A stretch of 64,000 nt of DNA from Bradyrhizobium sp. C9 (GTDB taxonomy: Bacteria > Pseudomonadota > Alphaproteobacteria > Rhizobiales > Xanthobacteraceae): positions 16,974 to 80,973 of the forward strand of contig NZ_NWTG01000030.1 of the NCBI RefSeq assembly GCF_002532045.1. The letters are read 5' to 3'. Positions 16,681-26,560 of this stretch are shown in pieces; the first letter of the stretch is position 1; every line of letters begins with the position of its first letter. The translations under genes were made by a program, and so were the position numbers. The notes beneath the pieces were generated by a model. That model did not search any database and had not been told where the DNA came from. It saw nothing but the letters and a program-made list of their open reading frames with translations.

Positions 16681-19083
16681 TCAGGCGACCGAACGTTCCG
16701 GCGCCGGGCGCAACATCTTGGCGACGTCAGCCGCCGGCCGCGGCGGGCTGAACAGATAGCCCTGCGCCTGCGTGCAGCCTTCCTGACGCAGCAGGTCGAA
16801 CTGGGTATCGGTCTCGACCCCCTCGGCGGTGGTGACGATACCGAGGCTCTTGCCGAGACCGGTGACGGCGCGCACGATCGCCATCGAATCCTCGCGCGTC
16901 GCAAGGTCGGTCACGAAGGAGCGGTCGATCTTGATCTTGTCGAACGGGAAGCTGCGCAGGTAGCTCAGCGAGGAATAGCCGGTGCCGAAATCGTCCAACG
17001 AGATCCGGACGCCGAAACCGCGCAGCTCATGCAGCACCGCAAGCGTCGCCTCGCTGTTCTGCAGCAGCACCGATTCGGTGATCTCGAGCTCGAGCCGATC
17101 CGCCGACAGGCCGGACGCCTCCAGCGCCGCCTTCACCGACGACACCAGGTTCGGATTCTTGAACTGCACCGGAGACAGGTTGACGGCGACCGCGACGTCC
17201 GCAGGCCATCTCACCGCTTCCGCGCAAGCCTTGCGCAGCACGATCTCGCCGAGCGGAACGATCAGCCCGGTTTCCTCGGCGACCGGAATGAAATTGTTCG
17301 GCGCGATCAGCCCGCGCAGCGAATGATTCCAGCGCGCCAGCGCCTCGAAGGCGACGACCCGATCGCCCACGACATCGCGGATCGGTTGATAATAGACCTC
17401 GAACTCGTCGCGCTGGAGCGCGAGCCGCAGGTCGCGCTCGAGCAGGCGGCGCGCCTGCGCTCGCGCATCCATCCCGGTCTCGAAGAACCGATAGGTGCCG
17501 CGGCCGTCGGCCTTGGCGCGGTACAGCGCCAGATCCGCCTTCTGCAGCAGCTCGTCGGGATCCTTGCCGTCCTCGGGCGCGAGCGAGATGCCGATGCTGA
17601 CGCCGATCACGAGCTGATGGCCCCCGATCTCATAGGGTGCGGCGATCCGTTCGACCACCGCACTTGCCAGCGACGACACCACCGACGGCTCGCAATTGCT
17701 GCAGAACTGCACGATGGCGAATTCGTCGCCGCCGAGCCGCGCCACGGTGTCGTGCTCGGTCACGCATTCGCCGAGCCTGCGCGCGACCTCGCGCAGCAGC
17801 GCGTCGCCGATCGGATGTCCGAGCGTGTCGTTGATCTCCTTGAAATGATCGAGGTCGAGGCAGAGCACCGCCAGCTGGTCGGAGCGCTTGGCCAGCCGCG
17901 AAGCCTTCTCGAGCTGCTCGCGGAACAGCGTCCGGTTCGGCAAATTGGTCAGCGCGTCATGCCGCGCCATGTGTGAAATCTGTTCCTGCGCCTGCTGCCA
18001 TTCGGTGATGTCTTCGAAGGTCGCGACCCAGCCGCCACCCTTCATCGGCTGATCGACGACGCGAATCGCGCGCTCGTTGCGGCTGACGATCCGCGTCGCG
18101 CTGTGGCCGGCCTTTGCCTCGGCGACGAGCGCGTTGCAGAATTCCTCGGGATCGCCGTCCCACTCACCGATCGAGTGGAGGTCCTGCAGGACGTCGATCA
18201 ACAGCCGCCCCTGCAGCGGCACGCGATTGCGCCCCATGATCTCGCTGTAGCGCTCGTTGAACAGCATGATGCGGCCGTCGGCATCGAACATGCACAGTCC
18301 CTGCGACATGTTCTCGAGCGCGGTATCCAGCACCAGCTTCTGCTTGTGCAGTTCGGTCTTGGCGCGGCGATCGAGGATGGAGGCGATCAGCGAGAGGCCG
18401 AGGATCGCGAAGGCCGCAACCGCGGTCATGAACGACAGCACGCGCGGCGAGACCGTAAGTCCGTCGGGAACGATGGTCGGATCCGGGACCAGCGTCACCG
18501 CACCCATCCCGGTGAAATGATGCGAGACGATCGCAACCGTCAGAAGACCGGTCGCAGCCGCCGTGGCGCCAAGGCGTTCACCGCGCGTGGCAACGACCAG
18601 CGCGAGCGCGCCAAACAAGCTTCCGAATACGATCGATGTGACGACGATGCCGGGCGACCAGACGATGCGCGCGGGCAGCTCCAGTCCCAGCATGCCGGTG
18701 TAATGCATCGCCGCGACACCAACGCCGACGATCGCGCCACCGGCCGCAACCGTCTGCCAGCGTTCGTTGAGCGTTGCGACCGCCAGGCCGACGGCCAGGA
18801 TCGCGACCGCGAGCACCAGCGACAGCAGCGTGATCGGAATGTTGTAGCCGGCCTCGATGCCGGGATCGTAGGCCAGCATGGCAACGAAATGGGTGGCCCA
18901 GATGCCGCAACCGCCGACCGCCGCATCGAGACCGATCCAGATCTCGCGGGCCCGGCCCTCTGCCGCGCGGGCCCGGTGAAACAGGCTGATCGCGACGGCG
19001 CTGGCGAGCAGACAGATCACACCACCGAGGACGACCAACCGCCAGTCATGTTCCAGGGTGAGACAGGTTAAAACGCGATACAT
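16681..19083 (-). CDS. MHYT-PAS-GGDEF-EAL membrane cyclic-di-GMP protein
   Basis: 800 residues from ATG 19083. An in-frame start four codons earlier is possible. The N-terminus is a seven-helix MHYT sensor with its paired His/Met motifs (ATHFVAMLAYDPG, AMHYTGMLGLEL, SHHFTGMGAVTL), thought to bind metal and sense a diatomic gas. A PAS module follows (residues about 260-375). The GGDEF domain has intact ARLGGDEFAIVQF but TEHD in place of the RxxD inhibitory site. The EAL domain keeps FEALARW, LEITES, DDFGTGYSSLSYL, KIDRSF and TAEGVET. Both enzymatic activities look possible. It is the second such protein within 10 kb. Confidence 0.93.
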   Translation of the reverse strand: MYRVLTCLTLEHDWRLVVLGGVICLLASAVAISLFHRARAAEGRAREIWIGLDAAVGGCGIWATHFVAMLAYDPGIEAGYNIPITLLSLVLAVAILAVGLAVATLNERWQTVAAGGAIVGVGVAAMHYTGMLGLELPARIVWSPGIVVTSIVFGSLFGALALVVATRGERLGATAAATGLLTVAIVSHHFTGMGAVTLVPDPTIVPDGLTVSPRVLSFMTAVAAFAILGLSLIASILDRRAKTELHKQKLVLDTALENMSQGLCMFDADGRIMLFNERYSEIMGRNRVPLQGRLLIDVLQDLHSIGEWDGDPEEFCNALVAEAKAGHSATRIVSRNERAIRVVDQPMKGGGWVATFEDITEWQQAQEQISHMARHDALTNLPNRTLFREQLEKASRLAKRSDQLAVLCLDLDHFKEINDTLGHPIGDALLREVARRLGECVTEHDTVARLGGDEFAIVQFCSNCEPSVVSSLASAVVERIAAPYEIGGHQLVIGVSIGISLAPEDGKDPDELLQKADLALYRAKADGRGTYRFFETGMDARAQARRLLERDLRLALQRDEFEVYYQPIRDVVGDRVVAFEALARWNHSLRGLIAPNNFIPVAEETGLIVPLGEIVLRKACAEAVRWPADVAVAVNLSPVQFKNPNLVSSVKAALEASGLSADRLELEITESVLLQNSEATLAVLHELRGFGVRISLDDFGTGYSSLSYLRSFPFDKIKIDRSFVTDLATREDSMAIVRAVTGLGKSLGIVTTAEGVETDTQFDLLRQEGCTQAQGYLFSPPRPAADVAKMLRPAPERSVA

Positions 19084-19229
19084 TATAGGTCCCATTTATG
19101 GACCTATAAGAACAAGCGCATTCGTGTACGAACGGTAACCGCACCGCAGCAAGGCTTCACGCATGGTGAAAAAGCCTTGAATGCAGGCGGCACGATCAGG
19201 AAAACCGCAATCCGCTGGTGCGGTTCGTC

Positions 19230-21236
19230 TCAGCCGCGTAGCCCGGGCACCAGCTCGCCCCCGGTCTCGACCTTGAGCGAGGAGCCGGAGAAGTCGTTTC
19301 CGATCGGCTGGCAACCGCCGCCGAGATGCTTGGCGAGAAATGCTTCGGTGACGCCATAGAAGGCGAGCCGATTTTCCGGCCGCACAAAACCGTGCCCCTC
19401 ATCGGCAAATGTGATGTAGGTCACGGGGACGCCACGCTGCTTGAGCGCATTGACCATCTGCTCGGACTCAGCCGCCACAACCCTCACGTCACGCATTCCC
19501 TGCGCGATCAGGATCGGGTTCACGGCACGCTCGATGTGGGTCAGCGGCGAACGTTCGACCAGGAATGCGCGACCGGTCTCGGTGCCGGGATCGCCGAGCC
19601 GGTTTTTCCAGACGCTGATCCACGGACCCCAATAGGGCGGGATCGTCGCCATGAAGGTGACGAGGTTGGAGATGCCGAACAGATCGACGATGCAGGCGAA
19701 AACATCGGGCGTCCTGGTCGCGGCGACCAGCGCCGAATAGCCGCCATAGCTGCCGCCGAAGAAGCCGACGCGCTTCGGATCGGCGATGCCTTGTGCGATT
19801 GCCCAATCGACCGCATCGATCAGGTCGTCATGCATCTTGCCGCCCCACTCGTGGTCGGCGGCGGTGACAAAGGCTTTGCCGAAGCCGGTCGAACCCCGGT
19901 AGTTGACGGCAAGCACCGCATAGCCGCGGCTGGCGAGCCATTGATGCACCGGGCTGAATCCCCAAGTGTCGCGGTAATACGGCCCGCCATGGATCACCAG
20001 CACCAGCGGCACCGTGCCGGTCGCGGCTTCGGCCGGCCGGGTCAGGTAGCAGTTGAGGCGCAGGCCATCGCGCGAGGGGATCACGACCGGTTCGAGCTTG
20101 CGCAGTGCAAGGCCGTCGAGCGTGTGGCGCTGGGTGAACAGCTTGCGCACCTGGCGCGTCTTGCGGTCGAGCAGCGCGAATTCACCGCTCTCGCTGTCGC
20201 GCTCGAAATGGATCGTGCCGAGCCGGAGATCGTCGCTGTTGCTGACAAAGCTGATATCGCCGGCGCCGTAGCGGTTGAGATCGGCGAGGTCGTTGGCGAC
20301 GCTTTGATCGACGGCGTGCCAGCGCATCCGGTCTGTGATCGCCAGCGCCGCCAACGGCCGGCGCTTCTCGTCGAAGATCGCCCGCACGATGTCGGCATCG
20401 TCATCGGCGGCGAGCAGCGTGGTCTGGCGGGTCGCCATGTCGAGGGCGAACAACGCCGCCTTGTCGCGACCGCGCGAGTCGATCAGGTACAGCGTCTTGC
20501 CGTCGTCGCTGAAATCCAGCAGCTGGGTCGTATCGGTCTCGGCGATCGGCACCGTCATGAACGGCGCCCAGCTGCCGTCCGGATGGCGCTCGAACACCTC
20601 GGCGGAGCCGTCGGCGATCAGGCGCGACGCCAGCCGCAGCTGGAATGTGCTGTCGGTGATCAGCGCGACATAATCGTGGTTCTCGTAGACGAGTTCGCTG
20701 GCACCGGTCACGATGTTGACGCGATACATGTCGAAGTAGCGCTTGTCGCGCTGGTTGTGCCGCAGCAGCATCTCTTCGGGGAATTTGCGATCGGACTCCT
20801 GCAGGAAGGATTTGACCCCGGTCTCCGGCGTCAACGGCACAATCTTGCCGTCGCTGATGTCGACGCTGGCGGCACGCCAGTTCTCGTCGCCATCGCGCTC
20901 GCGGAAGAACACCACATGGCGGTTGGTATGCGCCCAGCGATAGCCGCCCGAGATGTTGCGATCGGTGACACGGGTGACCGGCCGCGCCGCCTGGAGATCG
21001 GACAGCGGCGCGACCCAGAGATTGTTCACGCCGTCGAGCGGCGCAACATAGGACAGCAGCGTCCCGTCCGGGCTGAGGCGGACATTGATGTAATCGGGAT
21101 TGTCGAAGAACACCCTGCGCGCGATCAGAGCGGGCGCCTCTCCGCGGGCCGGGCCGATCAGGCCGGCAAATGGCAGCGAGGCACCGAGCATGGCGGCGCG
21201 GCGCAGCAACAGGCGACGGTCGATTGGCGCAGGCAT
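19230..21236 (-). CDS. S9-family prolyl oligopeptidase-like peptidase, exported
   Basis: 668 residues from ATG 21236 (MPAPIDRRLLLRRAAMLGAS), which gives a twin-arginine-like signal peptide. A GAGGGGG precedes this start. The central part is a beta-propeller-like region and the C-terminal third an alpha/beta hydrolase. The nucleophile serine lies in GFFGGSYGGYSAL, the histidine in FADEGHGFVRPENR, and VLVIHGGPYY forms the oxyanion region. Such enzymes cleave oligopeptides or acylated amino acids. The specific substrate is unknown. It lies 79 bases after the MFS gene on the same strand and may be co-transcribed. Confidence 0.88.
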   Translation of the reverse strand: MPAPIDRRLLLRRAAMLGASLPFAGLIGPARGEAPALIARRVFFDNPDYINVRLSPDGTLLSYVAPLDGVNNLWVAPLSDLQAARPVTRVTDRNISGGYRWAHTNRHVVFFRERDGDENWRAASVDISDGKIVPLTPETGVKSFLQESDRKFPEEMLLRHNQRDKRYFDMYRVNIVTGASELVYENHDYVALITDSTFQLRLASRLIADGSAEVFERHPDGSWAPFMTVPIAETDTTQLLDFSDDGKTLYLIDSRGRDKAALFALDMATRQTTLLAADDDADIVRAIFDEKRRPLAALAITDRMRWHAVDQSVANDLADLNRYGAGDISFVSNSDDLRLGTIHFERDSESGEFALLDRKTRQVRKLFTQRHTLDGLALRKLEPVVIPSRDGLRLNCYLTRPAEAATGTVPLVLVIHGGPYYRDTWGFSPVHQWLASRGYAVLAVNYRGSTGFGKAFVTAADHEWGGKMHDDLIDAVDWAIAQGIADPKRVGFFGGSYGGYSALVAATRTPDVFACIVDLFGISNLVTFMATIPPYWGPWISVWKNRLGDPGTETGRAFLVERSPLTHIERAVNPILIAQGMRDVRVVAAESEQMVNALKQRGVPVTYITFADEGHGFVRPENRLAFYGVTEAFLAKHLGGGCQPIGNDFSGSSLKVETGGELVPGLRG

Positions 21237-21314
21237 CTGATCAGCCCCCTCGGCGACAGTCCCCGACGCCGCAAGGTTAGATGCCGCGCCGCGACCGCGC
21301 AACGACGGCCTCGC

Positions 21315-22733
21315 TCATTGCCGCGGTTGTGATGATGCACAGATCCAGATCAGCGCGGCCGCGGCAAGCAGTACGCCGGCGGAGATCACGAGTGCCGCAT
21401 GCAGGCCGCCGATGAAGGCCGCGGACCGGCCGACCATCGAGCCGAACAGCGCGACACCAAGTACGCTGCCGGTCTGCCGGGTCGCATTCAGCACCCCGGC
21501 CGCGATCCCGGCATGCTGCGGCTCGGCACTGCCGAGCAACGTCGATGTCAAGGGCGGCACCAGCAGGCCGAGGCCGCCGCTGATCGCCAGCAGTTGCAGG
21601 CAGATCGCGCGATAGCCGGTCCCGGGACCGATGAACAGCATCGCCAGGCATCCGGCGGCCGAGAGCGCGGCGCCGAGCGCGATCGTCCGCGGCGCGCCGA
21701 TCCGCTCCGCGACATGCGGCGCGATCAAATTGGCGGGCAGCACGGCGCCGAGCATCGGCACGAACGCGAGGCCGGTGGCGAATGCCGACAGCCCGTTGAC
21801 CTGCTGGAAGTAGAGGCTGAGCACGAAGATCAGTCCGTAGAACGCAACGTTCACCAAGAGGCCGACCAGCGAGGTCAGGGCAAACATCCTGTGGCTGAAC
21901 AGCGAGAGCGGCAGCATCGGCTGCGCCGCGCGCGCTTCACGCCAGACGAACAGCACGGAGAAGACGGTCGCCAGAGCGAAGCCTGCGACCACGAACGGGC
22001 TGTCCCAGCCGAACGCACCGCCCTCGATCAGCGCGCCGGCCAGCGTGCCGAGCGCGGCGATCGCCGCAATCTGTCCCGGCAGATCGAGCCGGTGCCGGCG
22101 ATGGCGCGTGGTTTCGCCGGCGAAGCGCCAGGCGAGCCACAGCCCGGCCAGGCCGATCGGCAGATTGACCAGGAAGATCGCGCGCCAGCCGACCAGCATG
22201 ATCAGCCCGCCGCCGACGAACGGGCCTGCGGTCAGCGCAAGGCTCGCGCCTGCGGCCCAAACGCCGACCGCACGTCCGCGCGCCTTTTCGTCCGCATAGG
22301 CGTGGCGCAGCAGCGCAAGCGAGTTCGGCACCAGGATGGCCGCGGCCAACCCCTGCACGCAGCGCGCGGCGATCAGCGTCACGGCATCAGGCGCGACGGC
22401 GCACCCAACCGACGCCGCGGTGAAGATCGCAAAGCCGGCCATGAAAATGCGCTTGGCGCCGATCCGGTCGCCGAGCGCGCCCGCGGTCAGGATGAAGGCG
22501 GCAAACGCAATGGTGTAGGCGCTGACCACCCATTGCAGCTCGGCGACGCCGCCACCCAGCGAGCCGCCGATGGCATTGAGCGCCGTGTTGACGATGGTGA
22601 CGTCGAGCTGCACGACGCCGTAACCGAGGCTCATCGCGGCGAGCGTCAACGTCGCTGCAAGCCCGGTCGGCGGCTGATGCGACGCCGCGCGCTGGTCCGA
22701 CACGCGCGGGAAATTCAGAAATGTCTGCTGCAT
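21315..22733 (-). CDS. MFS transporter, DHA2 (14-TM) drug:H+ antiporter type
   Basis: 472 residues from ATG 22733 (MQQTFLNFPRVSD). An ATG eight codons upstream exists. The protein is almost wholly hydrophobic, with the MFS loop signature GDRIGAKRIFMAGFAIF and the DHA2 pattern RCVQGLAAAILVPNSLALL then GWRAIFLVNLPIG. These proteins export drugs or small amphiphiles using the proton gradient. The helix count is consistent with about 14, but I did not compute it. The S9 peptidase gene follows directly. Confidence 0.88.
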   Translation of the reverse strand: MQQTFLNFPRVSDQRAASHQPPTGLAATLTLAAMSLGYGVVQLDVTIVNTALNAIGGSLGGGVAELQWVVSAYTIAFAAFILTAGALGDRIGAKRIFMAGFAIFTAASVGCAVAPDAVTLIAARCVQGLAAAILVPNSLALLRHAYADEKARGRAVGVWAAGASLALTAGPFVGGGLIMLVGWRAIFLVNLPIGLAGLWLAWRFAGETTRHRRHRLDLPGQIAAIAALGTLAGALIEGGAFGWDSPFVVAGFALATVFSVLFVWREARAAQPMLPLSLFSHRMFALTSLVGLLVNVAFYGLIFVLSLYFQQVNGLSAFATGLAFVPMLGAVLPANLIAPHVAERIGAPRTIALGAALSAAGCLAMLFIGPGTGYRAICLQLLAISGGLGLLVPPLTSTLLGSAEPQHAGIAAGVLNATRQTGSVLGVALFGSMVGRSAAFIGGLHAALVISAGVLLAAAALIWICASSQPRQ

Positions 22734-23350
22734 GGTCTTGACCTCGCTTCTCGGCAACCAATGCGAGAGATAGGTCTTCGTTTCTCAATGATATTTCGCT
22801 GTGGATCGAAGTGTCATATCGTCATGCCGGCCGGGCCGCATGACGGCAGCGAAGTTGCGCGGCGTTTTGCCTCAATAGACCTACGGACCGCCTCCGGGGC
22901 GCCTCATTCCGACCCGAACGGCGGTCCACAGCCTGATCACGCAGTTGCGCACATCGACTTCACGCTTTGGTAAACGCCGCAGCCGGCCCGGACCTCCCCC
23001 ACGCTGATGCATATCGTCTATTCGCTTCGCTCCGACGGCCCCGCAGTGGCGCTGCGACGACGGCAAAATCGGCAAAAATACCGACGAAATCGCCTGGAAC
23101 GGCTCAAGGACGGCGGAACATGCAGTGGTCCCGTCGCGGACGACGACATCGCTGCGACTCACATTCCGCAGAGTGAGAACATATGTAGCCAATATGACAA
23201 CAACGCTGGACGGGGGCCGAAGGTTGGCTTGTCAAGGGCTGCACAACGCATCGGTTTTGCCTTATGGGTCATCGCGTACGGTGCGTTTGCCCGTCACCCG
23301 TCGCCGTTCGTGACCGGGTCCCACTTAAATTGTCCCTGCCGGGAGGATGA
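22734..23350. other. 617-base divergent intergenic region without a supported gene
   Basis: Lies between the MFS gene (minus) and the YbhN-type gene (plus). Two overlapping frames of 100-120 codons cross it on opposite strands, but their products have no recognisable domain and mixed composition, and I do not accept them. Promoters for both flanking genes should be here. I see no clear repeat or terminator. Confidence 0.5.
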
Positions 23351-24427
23351 ATGCTTCGGCTGCTGACCACGCTTGGGCGTGGCTTCAAGGAAAAGATCGG
23401 CTGGAAACGGCTCGGGATCGTTGCGAGCGTGCTCATCATCGTGTTCGCGGTCACGACGCTGGTCCACACCCTGAAGGGCGTCGACACCGGTATCATCCTC
23501 ACCGCGCTGACCAACATCGCGCCGCACCGGATCGCGCTGGCCGCGCTCTGCGTGGTGGGAGCGTTCTGCACGCTGACCTTCTATGATTTCTTCGCGCTGC
23601 GCACGATCGGCAAGATCCACGTCCCCTACCGCATCGCAGCACTGTCGAGCTTCACCAGCTACACGATCGGCCACAATATCGGCGCCACCGTCTTTACCGG
23701 CGGCGCGATCCGCTTCCGGATCTATTCCGATTACGGCCTCTCCGCGATCGACGTCGCCAAGATCTGCTTTCTCTCGGGCCTGACGTTCTGGCTCGGCAAT
23801 CTGTTCGTGCTCGGCTTCGGCATGGCCTGGCACCCCGCAGCGGCATCGGCGATGGACCTGCTGCCGCCGGCGATGAACCGGCTGATCGCGCTCGGCTGCC
23901 TTGCCGGCATCGGCGCCTATTTCGTCTGGCTCCTGACCGGCGAGAAGCGCCGCGAACTCGGCCAGAACGGCTGGAAGGTGGTGCTGCCCTCGGCCAAGCT
24001 GACGCTGCTGCAGATCATCATCGGCGTGGTCGATCTCGGCTTCTGCGCGCTTGCGATGTATCTGTTGATGCCGACCGAGCCGCATATCGACTTCGTCTCG
24101 CTGGCGGTGGTGTTCATCCTGGCGACGCTGCTTGGCTTTGCGAGCCACGCTCCCGGCTCGATCGGCGTGTTCGACGCTGCGATGCTGGTGGCGCTGCCGG
24201 AGTTCAGCAAGGAGCAATTGCTGGCGACGCTGGTCGTGTTCCGTATCCTCTATTTCCTGATCCCGTTCGGGATCTCGATCTCGATCATGGGCATGCGCGA
24301 GCTGTGGCTCAACGTGGTGCGACCGTGGCAGGAACGAAAGCGATTAAGCCAAGCCTGCACGGCTTCGGCGACCGTGCGGCAACCGATCGAAAGCCGGCAG
24401 CAGCAGATCAGGCGGCTGAGACGGTAA
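23351..24427 (+). CDS. YbhN / lysylphosphatidylglycerol synthase TM-region family protein
   Basis: 358 residues with about eight hydrophobic segments and the family phrases SFTSYTIGHNIGATVFTGGA, IRFRIYSDYGLS, FASHAPGSIGVFDAAMLVAL and FRILYFLIPFGISI. The family corresponds to the MprF flippase-type membrane domain without the C-terminal aminoacyl-transferase. Functions proposed include lipid flipping or hopanoid/lipid transport. The basic tail (RQPIESRQQQIRRLRR) is likely cytoplasmic. GGGAGG at 23341-23346 is the ribosome site. A second, divergent member of this family is at 61684. Confidence 0.85.
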   Translation: MLRLLTTLGRGFKEKIGWKRLGIVASVLIIVFAVTTLVHTLKGVDTGIILTALTNIAPHRIALAALCVVGAFCTLTFYDFFALRTIGKIHVPYRIAALSSFTSYTIGHNIGATVFTGGAIRFRIYSDYGLSAIDVAKICFLSGLTFWLGNLFVLGFGMAWHPAAASAMDLLPPAMNRLIALGCLAGIGAYFVWLLTGEKRRELGQNGWKVVLPSAKLTLLQIIIGVVDLGFCALAMYLLMPTEPHIDFVSLAVVFILATLLGFASHAPGSIGVFDAAMLVALPEFSKEQLLATLVVFRILYFLIPFGISISIMGMRELWLNVVRPWQERKRLSQACTASATVRQPIESRQQQIRRLRR

Positions 24428-24545
24428 CACCGACGACGTTATCCGCCTCAGGGTCCCTGCTTCGAGTCCCGGTTTCGATCCCGGATTTTTGGTCCCCACA
24501 GCCGCTTCTCTTATTTTTGCCGTACCACTCGCGTCAAACCGCGCC

Positions 24546-26504
24546 ATGATTGGCTCTTTGGTTCGATTTTCGTTTCGCGTCTCGGTTTGCAGCGTGCTGC
24601 TCGGCAGCGCGCTCGCGGCGGTATTGGCTTCAGCCGCGGACGCGCAGGATGACCAGCTCTCGATCTCCTGGGAGGTCCGCAACCGCTTCCGGCTGTTCCG
24701 CGAGGAACGCGACTTCCGCCTGCATGTCGAAAGCGGGCTCGGCCGCAGCGTGCTGGCCTCGGAACAGGCGCTGGAACTGCAAAGCGACGGCCGCGGCTGG
24801 GCGCGCAACACGGTCAACCGGCTCTGCATCGACCTGCAGGGCCGCGTCAGCGAGCCCTGCACCCGCGACAACGTCAAGGAAAGCTATCTGACGCCGATCG
24901 ATCACCCGATCGTCGTCCGGCTCGCGGGCCCGGTTCCGGTCGGCGCGACCTGCGCCTGGTCGTTCGACGACGGCGACGGGCCACAATCCTCGACATTCGA
25001 TTGCGCCGAGCCGGTCAATCTGCGCGTCCGCTACGGCCGCACCACGGTCGCGACCGTCGACGTCGCCAGCGGCGCGGATGCCAACCAGCGCGTGACGACC
25101 CAGATCGCGGTGCGTGACTTGCTGATCGCCGGCCTCGGCGACAGCATCGCATCCGGCGAAGGCAATCCCGATCGCGCGATCGCACTCTCCGACGAGGGGT
25201 TCTGCTTCCGCTCCTATCTCGGCGGGGCGCAATATTACCGGCCGAGCCGCGCCGGCTTCAAAGGCGGCCGCGCCTGTGAAGCGCCCGACACCCTGACCAA
25301 CTGGCAGCGCCAGAGCGCGCTGTGGCTTAACTCGGCCTGTCACCGTTCGCTCTACAGCTACCAGACCCGCACCGCGCTCGCGCTCGCCGTGCAGTATCCG
25401 CACATCGCGGTGACCTATCTGCCGCTGGCCTGCACCGGCGCCACCATCGCCGACGGCCTGCTCGGCTCGCAGCAGGCGCGGGAATGTCTGCCGACGAAAA
25501 CCGCCAACACCTGCTCGGGCACCGTCAACGGCCAGATCGCGGAGCTGCGCACGGCACTCGCAGCCGCCAAGCGCCGGCAGCCGGACCGCGCGCTCGATCT
25601 CGTGCTGCTCTCGATCGGCGCCAACGACATCTATTTCTCGGGCCTCGTCGCCAACGTGATCGTGGATACGCCGACCGAACGCACGCTGTTCAGCCAGGGC
25701 GGCTCGATGGCCAGCGTCGACGATGCCCGCTCAGCCTTGGCGCGCGACCTGCCGGCCGATTTCGCCAAGCTGCGCGATGCGCTGAAGCCGTTGGTCGGCG
25801 GCGACCTCTCGCACGTGGTCTACACGGCCTACGCCAATCCGGCGCTGGCCAATGGCGGCGCGCCCTGCCCCGGCGGCCGCGCCGGCTTCGAGATCCATCC
25901 CTCGTTCAACGCCGATCCGAAGCGGCTCGCCGCGGTCTCGGGCTTCGTGCAGAACGAGTTCCTGCCGCAGCTCAAGGCGATCGCGCAGTGCCAGTCCGGC
26001 ATCATCTGCCGCAATCCGCAGGCCGACCGCATGACCTTCGTCGATGCGCATCAGGATGCGTTTGCAAGCCACGGCTTCTGCGCGCGCGCGTCGACCGATC
26101 CGGAGTTCGACCGCGACTGCTTCGCCGCCAACGGCGACAGCTTCGTCTCCGACATCGTCGCCGCAGCCAGCCAGCCGCTCAAATGCGGCCGCAGCGCCGG
26201 CGAATACCGCGCCTATCTGCCGCGTGCGCGCTGGATCCGCGACGCCAATGACAGCTATTTCGCGGCGATGACCTACCCGCAGGGCCTGCCGTCCTCGATG
26301 CAGCCGACCGACATCCACGATGCGACATGGGGCATCCTGTCGGCGGTGTATGGCGGCGCGGTGCATCCGAGCGCCGAAGGTCATGCGGCGATGGCCGATG
26401 CTGCGGTCCCCGCCGCCGCCGCCGTGCTGCGATTGAACACCACGGTGCCTGAGGTGATCTCCGAGCCGGTCGCGCCGTTGCCGACCGCACCAGAGCAACG
26501 CTGA
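24546..26504 (+). CDS. Secreted SGNH/GDSL-type hydrolase
   Basis: 652 residues from ATG 24546, which gives a typical signal peptide (MIGSLVRFSFRVSVCSVLLG, cleavage after ASAADA-Q). A TTG/ATG further up would spoil it. SGNH blocks are GDSIASGEGNPD (Ser nucleophile), the Gly region in LACTGATIADGLLG, SIGANDIYF (Asn) and VHPSAEGHAAMADAA (Asp/His pair replaced by HPSAEGH, His present). Several cysteine pairs fit a periplasmic or secreted protein. Residues 30-180 form a beta-rich N-terminal domain. Likely an esterase or lipase on an unknown ester. Confidence 0.82.
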   Translation: MIGSLVRFSFRVSVCSVLLGSALAAVLASAADAQDDQLSISWEVRNRFRLFREERDFRLHVESGLGRSVLASEQALELQSDGRGWARNTVNRLCIDLQGRVSEPCTRDNVKESYLTPIDHPIVVRLAGPVPVGATCAWSFDDGDGPQSSTFDCAEPVNLRVRYGRTTVATVDVASGADANQRVTTQIAVRDLLIAGLGDSIASGEGNPDRAIALSDEGFCFRSYLGGAQYYRPSRAGFKGGRACEAPDTLTNWQRQSALWLNSACHRSLYSYQTRTALALAVQYPHIAVTYLPLACTGATIADGLLGSQQARECLPTKTANTCSGTVNGQIAELRTALAAAKRRQPDRALDLVLLSIGANDIYFSGLVANVIVDTPTERTLFSQGGSMASVDDARSALARDLPADFAKLRDALKPLVGGDLSHVVYTAYANPALANGGAPCPGGRAGFEIHPSFNADPKRLAAVSGFVQNEFLPQLKAIAQCQSGIICRNPQADRMTFVDAHQDAFASHGFCARASTDPEFDRDCFAANGDSFVSDIVAAASQPLKCGRSAGEYRAYLPRARWIRDANDSYFAAMTYPQGLPSSMQPTDIHDATWGILSAVYGGAVHPSAEGHAAMADAAVPAAAAVLRLNTTVPEVISEPVAPLPTAPEQR

Positions 26505-26515
26505 ACGCTCGCGAC

Positions 26516-26531
26516 GCCGCACGCGTGCGGC
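26516..26531. terminator. Palindrome between convergent genes
   Basis: GCCGCACG/CGTGCGGC is a perfect 16-bp palindrome in the 56-base gap between the convergent SGNH hydrolase and DUF2147 genes. With no loop and no U-run it is at best a weak bidirectional terminator. Confidence 0.25.
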
Positions 26532-26560
26532 CGCGAACGAACCTGATCCCAATGAGGGTC

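Noticed and set aside
19326..22973. Plus-strand frames of 668 and 524 codons opposite the S9 peptidase and MFS genes
   Set aside because: Shadow frames: composition is Arg/Asp/Gln-rich and no family is recognisable, while the opposite strand has complete enzyme and transporter signatures.
22881..23366. Two overlapping 100-120-codon frames in the 22734-23350 gap
   Set aside because: No ribosome site, no domain, overlapping opposite frames; the plus-strand one runs past the YbhN-type start.
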